Below, one piece after another: positions 8,547 through 16,912 of a stretch of DNA of 64,000 nucleotides. A model generated the notes under the pieces. The model was given only the letters and a program-made list of their open reading frames with translations, was not told the origin of the DNA and ran no database searches. The position numbers and the translations under genes are program-made. The stretch comes from CAYSRC01 sp964446385 (lineage in GTDB: Bacteria; Bacillota; Clostridia; Oscillospirales; Ruminococcaceae), in assembly GCA_964446385.1 (NCBI GenBank), contig CAYUOH010000010.1, forward strand, positions 21,528 through 85,527, read 5' to 3'. Position 1 is the stretch's first letter, and each line of letters opens with the position of its first letter.

Positions 8547-9575
8547 ATGAAAAAATTTTTAGCACTCATCCTTGCATTAGTCATGGTTTTTGCACTTGCA
8601 GCTTGCGGTAAGAAAGAAGAACCCGCACCTGCACCTGCAACTGATGCACCCGCTGCTGATGCCGAAGAGCCTGCAAAAGAAGTTAAGGCTTTAAAGCTCG
8701 GTATCATCTACACCGGAAACGGCTATTTCTGGGACAAGGTTGGCGACGGTGGTAAAGCCAAGGCGGCAGAAATGAACGCCACAGGCGACTATAACATCGA
8801 AATTTATGCTACCGGTCCCACAGTCGCAGGCGTTGCCGGACAGATTCAGCTGTTCGAGGATATGCTTTCCCAGGGTTATATGGGAATCATTATCAGCCCG
8901 TCTGACTCCTCCGCTCTTAAGCCGACAATCGACAACGCTGCCGCTGCCGGTGTACCCACCATCTGCATGGACCAGGATGCTACTGAATCCGAGCGTCTCT
9001 GCTTCGTTGGTACAAACAACTATCACTTCGGCGAAATGTCCGCTGATGAGCTCGCCCGTGTTATCGACAAGACGGGCGGCGTTCTGCTTCAGACCATAGC
9101 TCTGACATCCGTTGTTGGTGCTGAGCGTTATCGTGGTATGACCGAAGCTCTCGCAAAGAACTATCCTGACATCGAAGTTCTTCAGGCTCAGATGGATGCG
9201 GCCGGCACCATGGACGAAGTTGCTGCCAACATCGAGAACCTCGTAACAAAGAATGCTGAATTCAAAGGCTACAACATCAACTACGCTGGTGGTGAAAACG
9301 TTATCAACGTTTGGAGACAGCGCGGTTGGACCGCAGAAACCAAACACTGCGTAACATCCGATGACCTCGATGCTATCATCTGGGCTGTTAAGGATGGCAC
9401 CATTGACTCCACAATGGTTCAGAAGCAGTATAACTGGGGTTATGAAGGCATTCGTATTATGGCCGAGTACCTGCAGGACGGCGTACAGCCCGAAGAAGTC
9501 TTCGAGACCCTTGCTTATGCTTGCACAAAGGATCTTGCTGAAAAGAACTATCCTGACGTAAAGGGTGTTGACTAA
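8547..9575 (+). CDS. sugar-binding lipoprotein of a CUT2-type ABC transporter
   Basis: This 342-residue protein has a lipoprotein signal peptide (KKFLALILALVMVFALAAC, lipid-modified Cys20), an acidic Ala/Pro/Glu linker to about residue 46, and a ribose/xylose-binding-protein fold. I place the start at 8547 because AAAAGGAG precedes it and the signal peptide begins there; an upstream ATG at 8511 would add an unlikely N-terminus. It should capture a monosaccharide or small sugar outside the membrane and pass it to the permease encoded downstream. A stable hairpin separates the two genes, which may raise lipoprotein expression. L-arabinose is a reasonable ligand from context, but an acylated pentose or a tetrose is possible. 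Confidence 0.9.
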   Translation: MKKFLALILALVMVFALAACGKKEEPAPAPATDAPAADAEEPAKEVKALKLGIIYTGNGYFWDKVGDGGKAKAAEMNATGDYNIEIYATGPTVAGVAGQIQLFEDMLSQGYMGIIISPSDSSALKPTIDNAAAAGVPTICMDQDATESERLCFVGTNNYHFGEMSADELARVIDKTGGVLLQTIALTSVVGAERYRGMTEALAKNYPDIEVLQAQMDAAGTMDEVAANIENLVTKNAEFKGYNINYAGGENVINVWRQRGWTAETKHCVTSDDLDAIIWAVKDGTIDSTMVQKQYNWGYEGIRIMAEYLQDGVQPEEVFETLAYACTKDLAEKNYPDVKGVD

Positions 9576-9622
9576 TAGTCAATCCACGTCCTTATATTTG
9601 TAGCTAATCTATAGTATAAGTC

Positions 9623-9648
9623 GGGGCTCCGGCATTCGCCGGAGCCCC
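9623..9648 (+). other. intercistronic hairpin between binding protein and permease
   Basis: A perfect 11-bp stem GGGGCTCCGGC/GCCGGAGCCCC with a four-base loop lies 47 bases after the binding-protein stop. No T-run follows, so it looks like an mRNA-stabilising or partial-termination element rather than a full terminator. Confidence 0.7.
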
Positions 9649-9695
9649 ACCCAATAATTAATAACTATTTTTCTTGTTTTATATTCGTTATTATC

Positions 9696-9719
9696 ATATT
9701 CCACGAAATATTCCACGAA
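9696..9719 (+). repeat. perfect tandem 12-bp repeat before the permease
   Basis: ATATTCCACGAA occurs twice head-to-tail immediately before the GGAG ribosome site of the permease gene. Function is unknown; it could be a regulator site or slippage. Confidence 0.6.
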
Positions 9720-9735
9720 GGAGCTTAATAGTCTT

Positions 9736-10752
9736 ATGGAAACTGCTAAGAAGAAATTTAATTTCTTTGTATGGTTACTTGACAAGCGTGAAATTACCAT
9801 TTTCCTGTTAATCTTGATTATGTGCACGATTCTTTCTCTTACAACCCCAACATTCCTGCAGATGACAAACATTCTAAACATCTTTAAGCAGACATCAATC
9901 GGCGTTGTTCTCGCCTGCGGAATTACATTCATCATTTCCTCCGGCGGTATTGACCTTTCAATGGCTAATAACATGTGCTTAACCTCGGTCGTTCTCTGCC
10001 TTGTTTATAACTTCTTATCCAAACCGGAGGATAGCCTTGGACTTTCCCCCGCAGTAGGCAGTATCATTGCCATCGTTGTCGCAATCATTCTCGGTGCTTT
10101 CACTGGTTTTGTCAACGGTAGCTGCGTTATGAAGCTCGGTCTTCCTCCATTCATTGTTACGATGGGTGTATCCAATATCCTTCTCGGTCTCGGCCAGGTT
10201 GTTACCAAGGGCTACCCAATTCAGTTCTCCACAAAATCCTGGATGTTCATTGTAGGCCAGCAGACCTCCTTTAATCTTATTCCAAACCTGATTTGGTTCA
10301 TTCCTTCAGTCTGCTTGATTGCACATGTCCTGCTCCGTAAAACAGTTCTCGGCAACCGTCTTCTCGCATGCGGTGGCAACATGACCGCTGCCAGACTTTC
10401 CGGCCTACCTGTAATGAAACTTAAAATCGGTGCCTACGTTATCGGCGGATGTTTCGCCGGTGTTGCGGGTTTGATGTGCGCCGGTCGTCTGAACGCCGGT
10501 AACCCCACTGCTGCTGGTACACTCGGTATGGACGCCATCTGCGCCTCCGTTATCGGCGGTACATCAATGGCCGGTGGCGGCGGCTCCCCCTTCGGCGCTA
10601 TGCTCGGAGCCTTCCTTATGCAGCTGATCAAGAACGCTCTGATTCAGTACGAAGTTAACATCTACTGGCAGACAACCGTTATCGGCTCCATGCTGATCGC
10701 TATCTGCGCCCTTGATACAATTGCCCGCAAAGTCGGCGAAGCCAACGCGTAA
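9736..10752 (+). CDS. CUT2-type sugar ABC transporter permease (RbsC-like)
   Basis: This 338-residue hydrophobic protein belongs to the BPD_transp_2 family (RbsC/XylH/AraH). It has about ten membrane segments and the conserved run SSGGIDLSMANNM near residues 76-88. The C-terminal half contains the glycine-rich segment ICASVIGGTSMAGGGGSPFG, which is characteristic of this family. It lies between the lipoprotein and ATPase genes and would form the membrane channel, probably as a homodimer. The GGAG site precedes the ATG at 9736. Confidence 0.92.
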   Translation: METAKKKFNFFVWLLDKREITIFLLILIMCTILSLTTPTFLQMTNILNIFKQTSIGVVLACGITFIISSGGIDLSMANNMCLTSVVLCLVYNFLSKPEDSLGLSPAVGSIIAIVVAIILGAFTGFVNGSCVMKLGLPPFIVTMGVSNILLGLGQVVTKGYPIQFSTKSWMFIVGQQTSFNLIPNLIWFIPSVCLIAHVLLRKTVLGNRLLACGGNMTAARLSGLPVMKLKIGAYVIGGCFAGVAGLMCAGRLNAGNPTAAGTLGMDAICASVIGGTSMAGGGGSPFGAMLGAFLMQLIKNALIQYEVNIYWQTTVIGSMLIAICALDTIARKVGEANA

Positions 10753-10803
10753 TAAAAATATGGCAATAACACGGCAATTAATATCAAATATGGAGGTTAA
10801 CAA

Positions 10804-12315
10804 ATGAGCGAAATTCTTCTTGAGATGAAGAGTATTTGCAAGGAATTCCCCGGTGTTAGAGCTTTGGATAACGTTGACTTTAACCTCAAGGCCGGTGAAA
10901 TCCATGCTATTATCGGTGAAAACGGCGCCGGTAAATCTACCCTTATTAAATGCCTCGGTGGCAACCACATGCCCACCCATGGCCAAATATTCATTGACGG
11001 CAAGGAAGTCGTCATTTCCGGAGCTCATGTTGCCCGTGATAAAGGTATCGGCGTTATTTATCAGGAATTCAACCTGGTTCCCGCATTTACCATCGCCGAG
11101 AACATTTACCTCGGCCGCGAGCTCAGCAAAGGTTTATTAATAGATCGTAATAAAATGTACGCAGATGCAGACAAGGTTCTGGCCAAGCTCGGTCAGGAAC
11201 ACATCTCCTCCAAAAAGCGCATCTTCGAGCTTTCCACCTCTCAGCAGCAGATGATCGAGATCTGCAAGGCCGTTTCCAACAACTCCAGAATCATCGTATT
11301 CGACGAGCCTACCGCCGTTCTTACACAAAAGGAAACCGACCTGCTGTTCAAAATCATTGCCCAGCTGAAGGCTGATGGCGTTGGAATCGTCTACATCACC
11401 CACCGTCTTGACGAAGTTCTGCTTCTTGCTGACCGTGTTACCGGTCTTCGCGACGGCTTGGTTACCGGCACAGTTGACAAGACTCCCGAGCTGACCAAAG
11501 ACGACCTGGTATCTATGATGATTGGACGTAAGCTTGAAGCTTACTATCCCGCAAGAAAGACTGCTCCTGAAGAAGAAGTTGTCTTCGAAATCAAGGACTT
11601 CAACAATGAGAAGCTGTTCCATGATATCAATCTCCAGCTTCATCATAAAGAAATCCTCGGTATCTGCGGTCTGGTCGGCGCCGGTCGTACCGAAACCTTC
11701 AAGGCCGTATTCGGTCTCCTGCCCCATGACAGCGGCGAAATCTATGTCAAGGGCGAGAAGATGCATCAACTTGCTCCTCTTGAATTCATCAAGAAGGGCA
11801 TGGCACTCCTTCCCGAAGACCGCAAATATGAGGGTCTGTCCCTCATGCAGACCGCAGCACAGAACCTGGTTATCCCGAACTTTGATCTGGTATCCAGCAA
11901 GAACGGCATTTTTATTGATTTCAAGAAACGTGCCAAGTTTTGCGAAAAGTACTTCAACCTTCTCATGGTTCGGCCCAACCTGCCTGACCGTTTAGCCCTC
12001 AACTTCTCCGGTGGTAACCAGCAGAAGCTGATCATTGCCAAGTGGCTGGCACGTAACCCTGACATTCTTGTCATGGATGAGCCTACCCGCGGTATTGATG
12101 TTAACGCCAAGGCTGAAATCTACAACATCATGAACGACCTTACAGTTGAAGGCATGAGCATTATTATGATCTCCTCCGAAATGGCTGAGCTCATGGGTGT
12201 TTGTGACCGTATCATGGTTATGTACGAAGGCCGCTTCATCGACACCTTCATGCGTAACGAGTTCGTAGAAGACGATATCGCCAAGGCTGAATCCGGAATC
12301 AAGATTCACGCTTAA
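10804..12315 (+). CDS. CUT2-type sugar ABC transporter ATPase (two nucleotide-binding domains)
   Basis: This 503-residue protein has two ABC domains in tandem, as in RbsA, MglA and AraG. Domain 1 has Walker A GENGAGKST (about residues 38-46) and Walker B IIVFDEPT; its signature is LSTSQQQ. Domain 2 has the degenerate Walker A GLVGAGRTE and an intact FSGGNQQK signature, a known asymmetry of this family. A GGAGG ribosome site precedes the ATG. It would power the permease encoded just before it. The following 473 bases have no gene, so it may end this transcript. Confidence 0.92.
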   Translation: MSEILLEMKSICKEFPGVRALDNVDFNLKAGEIHAIIGENGAGKSTLIKCLGGNHMPTHGQIFIDGKEVVISGAHVARDKGIGVIYQEFNLVPAFTIAENIYLGRELSKGLLIDRNKMYADADKVLAKLGQEHISSKKRIFELSTSQQQMIEICKAVSNNSRIIVFDEPTAVLTQKETDLLFKIIAQLKADGVGIVYITHRLDEVLLLADRVTGLRDGLVTGTVDKTPELTKDDLVSMMIGRKLEAYYPARKTAPEEEVVFEIKDFNNEKLFHDINLQLHHKEILGICGLVGAGRTETFKAVFGLLPHDSGEIYVKGEKMHQLAPLEFIKKGMALLPEDRKYEGLSLMQTAAQNLVIPNFDLVSSKNGIFIDFKKRAKFCEKYFNLLMVRPNLPDRLALNFSGGNQQKLIIAKWLARNPDILVMDEPTRGIDVNAKAEIYNIMNDLTVEGMSIIMISSEMAELMGVCDRIMVMYEGRFIDTFMRNEFVEDDIAKAESGIKIHA

Positions 12316-12788
12316 TCGATTCCGAATATTGGCAGATTGTATGTATCTGATAACGGCTTAAAACATGCCGACCCTGATGGGGAACCCGGTTCCCTTTCGA
12401 AGTGACACTTACCGATAAAGTGACCTTCGTGGACGGTAAGTACACGTCAGGTACCCAACTATTGTCTCTAAACCGGTATGATACAGCGTAATTTCTGCCG
12501 CACTCTTAATGTTTGGACAGGTAATCCGGGGCTTTCGAGCCCCGGGTTGCTTACGAGTTGTCCGGGATTAGGATTATTACATGTTCTGATGTGCGTCAGT
12601 TTAATAGATTATTATTCTGCGTCCGGGCAAAGAAATGAAATTCGAAACTGTTTTCTGGTTTTACATTATAATATTTCTTTCTTTTACGGTAAAAGGGCGG
12701 GAATTATTATTCTCGTCTTTTTTTTAATAAGTATGCTTTTCAAATAGATATTAGAAGGGTATTGCCGGTTTACCCCGGTAAATTAATT
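12316..12788 (+). other. gene-free gap with several RNA-like hairpins
   Basis: I find no convincing gene here. The DNA can fold: ACTTACCG (12407-12414) pairs with CGGTAAGT (12434-12441), flanked by TGAC and GTCA. A short GGGAA-CCCGG-TTCCC hairpin lies just upstream. CCGGGGCT (12526-12533) pairs with AGCCCCGG (12538-12545) around a UUCG loop. None has a T-run. The gap separates the main transporter from the orphan ATPase and may be a leader or a processed spacer. Confidence 0.4.
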
Positions 12789-13580
12789 ATGTCTGAGAAA
12801 TACATCCTTGAAATGCGAAACTTCAAAAAACATTTCGGCGCTGTCGTTGCTCTCAGCAACGGATACATCCGAGCTCAGGAGGGTAAGGTGACCGCTCTCG
12901 TAGGAGGCAACGGTGCCGGGAAATCCACACTTGTTAAAATTTTGTCAGGTGCACAGCCCGCCGATAGTGGCGAAATAATTTTTAATGGGAAAAAAGTTCA
13001 TATAAAACAACCTAACGACGCGATAGATATCGGTATTAAGACCATTTACCAGGATCTCGCGTTGATCGAATCCTTTACAGTTACAAAAAACTTATTTGTT
13101 GGCCGTGAGGTCGTTTATGATCATCCCATTATCAGATGGCTGGGAATCATGAACATGAAAAACATGACAGGCTACGTTAAAAGCGAAATTAAGCGCATGG
13201 ATCTCAATATTCCCAACACCGATGCTATTGTACGTTCCATGTCCGGCGGCCAACGTCAGGCTATCGCCATCGCCAAAGCCCTTATGGGTGATGAACCCAA
13301 GGTCCTTGTTCTTGACGAGCCCACAGCTGCTTTGGGCGTTAAGGAAGCCAACGAAATCAAGGAACTTATCAAGAAGTACCGCGATAACGGTGCCGCAATT
13401 ATCCTTATAAGCCATGATATGCGTACGGTGTTCGAGCTTGCCGACGAAATTACGGTTATGCGTCTCGGTGAGACCATCGCCAACGTCAAGGCAGCTTCGG
13501 TTACTGAAGAGGAAATCGTCGCTCTTATGACCGGCGCTCTTGAAAAGATTGACGATAATAGAGATCTTCTGCCTTTCTGA
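12789..13580 (+). CDS. single-domain sugar ABC ATPase (FrcA-like), no partner genes nearby
   Basis: This 263-residue protein is a single ABC domain with Walker A GGNGAGKSTL (about residues 36-45), Q-loop TIYQDLALIE, signature MSGGQRQ and Walker B VLVLDEPTAALG. It resembles FrcA, the one-domain ATPase of fructose-type CUT2 systems, unlike the two-domain ATPase upstream. No permease or binding protein accompanies it. I prefer the ATG at 12789; an upstream in-frame TTG at 12762 lies only two bases after its purine-rich site. It may serve the nearby permease as an alternative motor or a distant permease. Its neighbours are transporter genes upstream and an esterase downstream. Confidence 0.85.
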   Translation: MSEKYILEMRNFKKHFGAVVALSNGYIRAQEGKVTALVGGNGAGKSTLVKILSGAQPADSGEIIFNGKKVHIKQPNDAIDIGIKTIYQDLALIESFTVTKNLFVGREVVYDHPIIRWLGIMNMKNMTGYVKSEIKRMDLNIPNTDAIVRSMSGGQRQAIAIAKALMGDEPKVLVLDEPTAALGVKEANEIKELIKKYRDNGAAIILISHDMRTVFELADEITVMRLGETIANVKAASVTEEEIVALMTGALEKIDDNRDLLPF

Positions 13581-13633
13581 GATATATAAAATTTAATCAA
13601 TAAATTTTAAATAATCAAAGGAGAATCACATCT

Positions 13634-15148
13634 ATGTTAAGAGAAGTCAAAACAGAAAACGGCGTAGTCCGCGGTCTGCCTGCAGGCGATCCAAGAATTT
13701 CATCCTTCAAGGGCATCCCCTTTGCAGCTCCCCCCGTGGGTGAAAACCGTTGGCGCGCTCCTCAGCCCGCAGCAAACTGGAACGGAGTACGCGAGTGCTT
13801 CAAGTTCGCACCCATTTCCATGCAGCATATTCCAGGACTTGACGAGCAGAACCTCTACACACGTGAATGGAACGTCGATCCCGAAATCGAGATGAACGAA
13901 GACTGTCTCTACCTGAACGTTTGGACTCCTGCCAAGAAAACAGACGAAAAGCTTCCTGTCTTCGTATGGTATTTCGGCGGCGGTCTTCGTGAAGGCAACC
14001 CTGCTGAGATGGAGTTCGACGGTGAGCGCGTTGCCCGCCGTGGCGTCATCTTCGTATCAATAAACTACCGTCTTAATGCCTTTGGCTTTATGACACATCC
14101 CCAGCTGGCCAAAGAACAACCTGATGCCCCCGCTAACTTCGGACATTTGGACCAGCAGGCTGGTACCGCATGGGTAAAGAGAAACATTGTTGCTTTCGGC
14201 GGTGATCCAAACAACATTACCATCGGCGGTCAGTCTGCAGGCGGTATGAGCGTTTCTGCTCAGCTCTCCTCTCCCCAGAACAAAAATCTGTTCCAGAAGG
14301 CCGTCATCATGTCCGGTCTGATGAGCAATGTCTACAAGACTACATTCGGCCCTATGAGAAGAATGAACTTCGAAGAGGCTCAGGAGATGGGCGCCAAGTT
14401 CTTCGAGTTCATGGGTGTCAAGACTCTCGAAGAGGCCCGTTCTCTTCCTGCGACAGTAATCCGCGACAAGTGCGAAGAGTTCAACATTATGTGGATGACC
14501 GTTCCCGACGGCAAGTTCTTGCTTGAGGAATCCGAGAACGTCATGATGACCGGTAAACGCTGGCCTGTACCTCTTATAGTCGGCTGTACAGTAGGCGAGA
14601 CACGTTCTGCTATCGCCGCCAAGTCAATGGACGACTTTAAGAAGCTTGCTGACAACGCCTTCGGCGACATGGCTGACCAGTTCATGACACTCATCGGCAA
14701 CAATGTTCCTGCTGCAACTGATGCCACTCGCATCAACGGCGGTGAGATTGCTATCCGCACAATGAAGACCTTCGACAAGAAGAACGGCGTTGAAAATCCT
14801 ATTTACTTCTACCGCTTCAACCCCGAGATGCCCGGTTACGATCATCCCGGAACATTCCATTCCAGCGACCTCTGGTTCTGGTTTGAGAACTTTGCAAAAT
14901 GCTGGAGACCCTTCACCGGCAAGCATTTCGACCTCGCCCGTCAGATGTGCAACGCTATCTGCTACTTCGCAAAGAACGGCGATCCTAATGGCCTGGACAA
15001 CAATGATCTGCCTCAGGCAGAGTGGAAGCCCTTCTCCCTGGAAGAACCTAACGTCATGTACTGGGGAGATACGCCTGTTCCCTATGTTGAGCAGAAGAAC
15101 GCTCTGAAGGAATTCCTTACCGAAGAAAATGTCAAGGCATTTGAATAA
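13634..15148 (+). CDS. type-B carboxylesterase, intracellular (copy 2)
   Basis: This 504-residue paralogue of the esterase before the transporter genes keeps the same layout. It has EDCLYLNVWTP, an oxyanion region of YFGGGLREGN, the nucleophile elbow GGQSAGG with Ser201, and His409 in TFHSSDLWFWF. It has no signal peptide. An AAAGGAG site precedes the ATG. The gene lies between the orphan ATPase and an RpiB-like isomerase with short spacers, so it is probably co-transcribed with the triose/tetrose genes. The shorter middle region compared with copy 1 may mean a different acyl or sugar preference, which is inference only. Confidence 0.85.
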   Translation: MLREVKTENGVVRGLPAGDPRISSFKGIPFAAPPVGENRWRAPQPAANWNGVRECFKFAPISMQHIPGLDEQNLYTREWNVDPEIEMNEDCLYLNVWTPAKKTDEKLPVFVWYFGGGLREGNPAEMEFDGERVARRGVIFVSINYRLNAFGFMTHPQLAKEQPDAPANFGHLDQQAGTAWVKRNIVAFGGDPNNITIGGQSAGGMSVSAQLSSPQNKNLFQKAVIMSGLMSNVYKTTFGPMRRMNFEEAQEMGAKFFEFMGVKTLEEARSLPATVIRDKCEEFNIMWMTVPDGKFLLEESENVMMTGKRWPVPLIVGCTVGETRSAIAAKSMDDFKKLADNAFGDMADQFMTLIGNNVPAATDATRINGGEIAIRTMKTFDKKNGVENPIYFYRFNPEMPGYDHPGTFHSSDLWFWFENFAKCWRPFTGKHFDLARQMCNAICYFAKNGDPNGLDNNDLPQAEWKPFSLEEPNVMYWGDTPVPYVEQKNALKEFLTEENVKAFE

Positions 15149-15175
15149 TTTAATTATTAACAGGAGTGTACAGTT

Positions 15176-15781
15176 ATGAAAACAGTTAAAGACAAGTACG
15201 TTGTTGTAGGTGCCGACGGCGCCGGTTTCCCCCTTAAGGAATACATCAAGGCTTATCTCGAATCCAAAGGCTGGCATGTAGAGGACGTAGGTACCGTCGC
15301 CGGCGGTCCCCAGCTTATGTTCCACCGCGTTGGTTTCCTTGTAGGTTCGAAGATTGCCGAAGGCGAGTATGAGAGAGGCCTTATCTTCTGCGGCACAGCT
15401 ATGGGTATCCATATCGCCGCCAATAAATGCCCCGGTGTCCAGGCTGCCGTAGTTGAGAGCGTGCCCGCTGCGAAACGTGCACGTGTCGCCAACAACTGCA
15501 ATATTCTGGGTATGGGTGCTATGTATGTCGCTCCCGCAATGGGTGTTGAGATGGCCGAGGCTTTCCTCACCACAGATTTTGCCGAGGGTTTGGGAGAGGA
15601 TTCCATGTTCGCCAAGTATCACAAGCTTGCTTTTGATGAAATCAACGCTTTCAATTACGATAAGTTCAAGGCCAGCGGTTTTGATCTGGACGCCATCAAG
15701 CTTTCGGATCCTCCCGCAATGGTTCCTAACGCAGGTGCTGAGAGACCCAAGTTCCTGTCATACGAGCCGGTATACAAATAA
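15176..15781 (+). CDS. RpiB/LacAB-family sugar-phosphate isomerase, divergent (copy 1)
   Basis: This 201-residue protein has the RpiB fold signature CGTAMGIHIAANK with the catalytic-type Cys72 and a Rossmann-like N-terminus (VVVGADGAGFPLKEY). Compared with E. coli RpiB, two histidines are gone: the His of the DHxG motif is Gly15, and the ring-opening His of the HND motif is Ala105 (RVANNCN). It is also about 50 residues longer. These changes suit an open-chain substrate such as a tetrose or tetrulose phosphate. RpiB relatives do isomerise erythrulose phosphates in known erythritol/threitol pathways. It lies directly before dhaK copy 1. The substrate is inferred. Confidence 0.8.
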   Translation: MKTVKDKYVVVGADGAGFPLKEYIKAYLESKGWHVEDVGTVAGGPQLMFHRVGFLVGSKIAEGEYERGLIFCGTAMGIHIAANKCPGVQAAVVESVPAAKRARVANNCNILGMGAMYVAPAMGVEMAEAFLTTDFAEGLGEDSMFAKYHKLAFDEINAFNYDKFKASGFDLDAIKLSDPPAMVPNAGAERPKFLSYEPVYK

Positions 15782-15800
15782 GATTAGCTTTTTAAGCACT

Positions 15801-15830
15801 CATTCCGGGCGGATTATTCCGCTCGGAATG
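15801..15830 (+). other. intercistronic hairpin between isomerase 1 and DhaK 1
   Basis: A 12-bp stem CATTCCGGGCGG/CCGCTCGGAATG (one G-T pair) with a six-base loop. It is followed by A, not T, on the + strand, so it is more likely an mRNA-processing or stability element than a terminator. Confidence 0.55.
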
Positions 15831-15860
15831 TAAAAAAAAGAATAAGGAGAAAAATACAGC

Positions 15861-16874
15861 ATGATACTGAAAAAGCTGTACAACGATCTTGATTCTCTGG
15901 TCGATGAAGCAATGGCCGGTGCGCGATTAATCGCCGCTCCCGATTCCGACAAGTACTCCAGAGTATTACCCAACTCCCGTATCACCGTCCGGACAGACAA
16001 ATACAAGAAGCCAAAAGGTCTTGTAAAGTTTACAATGGGTGGCGGCGCAGGCCATGAAGGCCCTCCGGGAGTTTTCTGCCGTCCCGGTGGACCTGACGCT
16101 ATGACCTCAGGCGACATTTTTGCCGCTCCCTCCGGCCAGCAGCTCTTCCGCGCTATTCAGGCTATCAACGACGGCAGTCCCATCATCATGAATGTAGCAA
16201 ACCACGCAGGTGATGTTCTGAACGCAAAACTCTGCGCTCAGCTCTGCAAAGCCCAGGGTATCGAAGTCTACATGAACATCGGCGGTAACGACGTAGCCTC
16301 CGCCCCTAAGGGCCAGGAAGACAAGCGCCGTTCCATCGGCGGATGCTTCGGCGGCAACACCATGATGGCCGAACACGGCTGCAGCGTACAGGAAATCCTT
16401 GATTATTCCGCAAAGTGCGTTGCCCGTTCCAGAGCTTACGGTGTAGGTATCCGTCAGGCTATACACCCCGTATCCGGTTTGCCCATCATGCCGATGCCCG
16501 AAGACGAAATCGAGCTTGGCATCGGAGTTCACGGCGAGTCAAGCGGCAACAGAATCAAGCTGCCCCGCAGCCGCGAACTGGCAAGAATGGTTTGTGACAT
16601 TCTTCTTGAAGACTATCCAATCGAGCGCGGCGAAGAAGTTGCCATCAGCCTCGGCGGCCTCGGTGGCATGACCTGGACTGAACTTGATATCCTCTATAAA
16701 GATATTTACGAGTATCTGATTGACGAAAAGGGTCTTGTCCTTTGGAACCACAACGTACGCAACGCCGGCACACAGGAACTCGGCGGCTTCATTCTCAGCC
16801 TCGGCAGCCCCGATGATGAGATCAAGAAGTGGATGTCTGCACGTCTGCCCAAGGGCCTGTATCCCGAGGACTGA
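15861..16874 (+). CDS. DhaK-type dihydroxyacetone/tetrulose kinase subunit (copy 1)
   Basis: This 337-residue protein is the substrate-binding subunit of a Dha-type kinase. The three key residues of E. coli DhaK are present: His65 in GGGAGHEGP, Asp118 in NHAGDVLN and the covalent substrate histidine His224 in LGIGVHGESSG. It differs from E. coli DhaK in the loops, for instance NHAGD for NYTGD and a basic KGQEDKRR insert region. Two further copies of identical length follow within 4 kb. It lies immediately before the only DhaL gene. The substrate is probably a short ketose (dihydroxyacetone or erythrulose), which is inference from the family and the RpiB neighbours. Confidence 0.85.
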   Translation: MILKKLYNDLDSLVDEAMAGARLIAAPDSDKYSRVLPNSRITVRTDKYKKPKGLVKFTMGGGAGHEGPPGVFCRPGGPDAMTSGDIFAAPSGQQLFRAIQAINDGSPIIMNVANHAGDVLNAKLCAQLCKAQGIEVYMNIGGNDVASAPKGQEDKRRSIGGCFGGNTMMAEHGCSVQEILDYSAKCVARSRAYGVGIRQAIHPVSGLPIMPMPEDEIELGIGVHGESSGNRIKLPRSRELARMVCDILLEDYPIERGEEVAISLGGLGGMTWTELDILYKDIYEYLIDEKGLVLWNHNVRNAGTQELGGFILSLGSPDDEIKKWMSARLPKGLYPED

Positions 16875-16912
16875 TTTCAGCAAATATATTATTTATTCGA
16901 GGTGTATTTATT

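Noticed and set aside
12478..12747. Open frame of 89 codons in the gap between the two ATPase genes
   Set aside because: No ribosome site, no family pattern, and it runs through the UUCG-capped hairpin.
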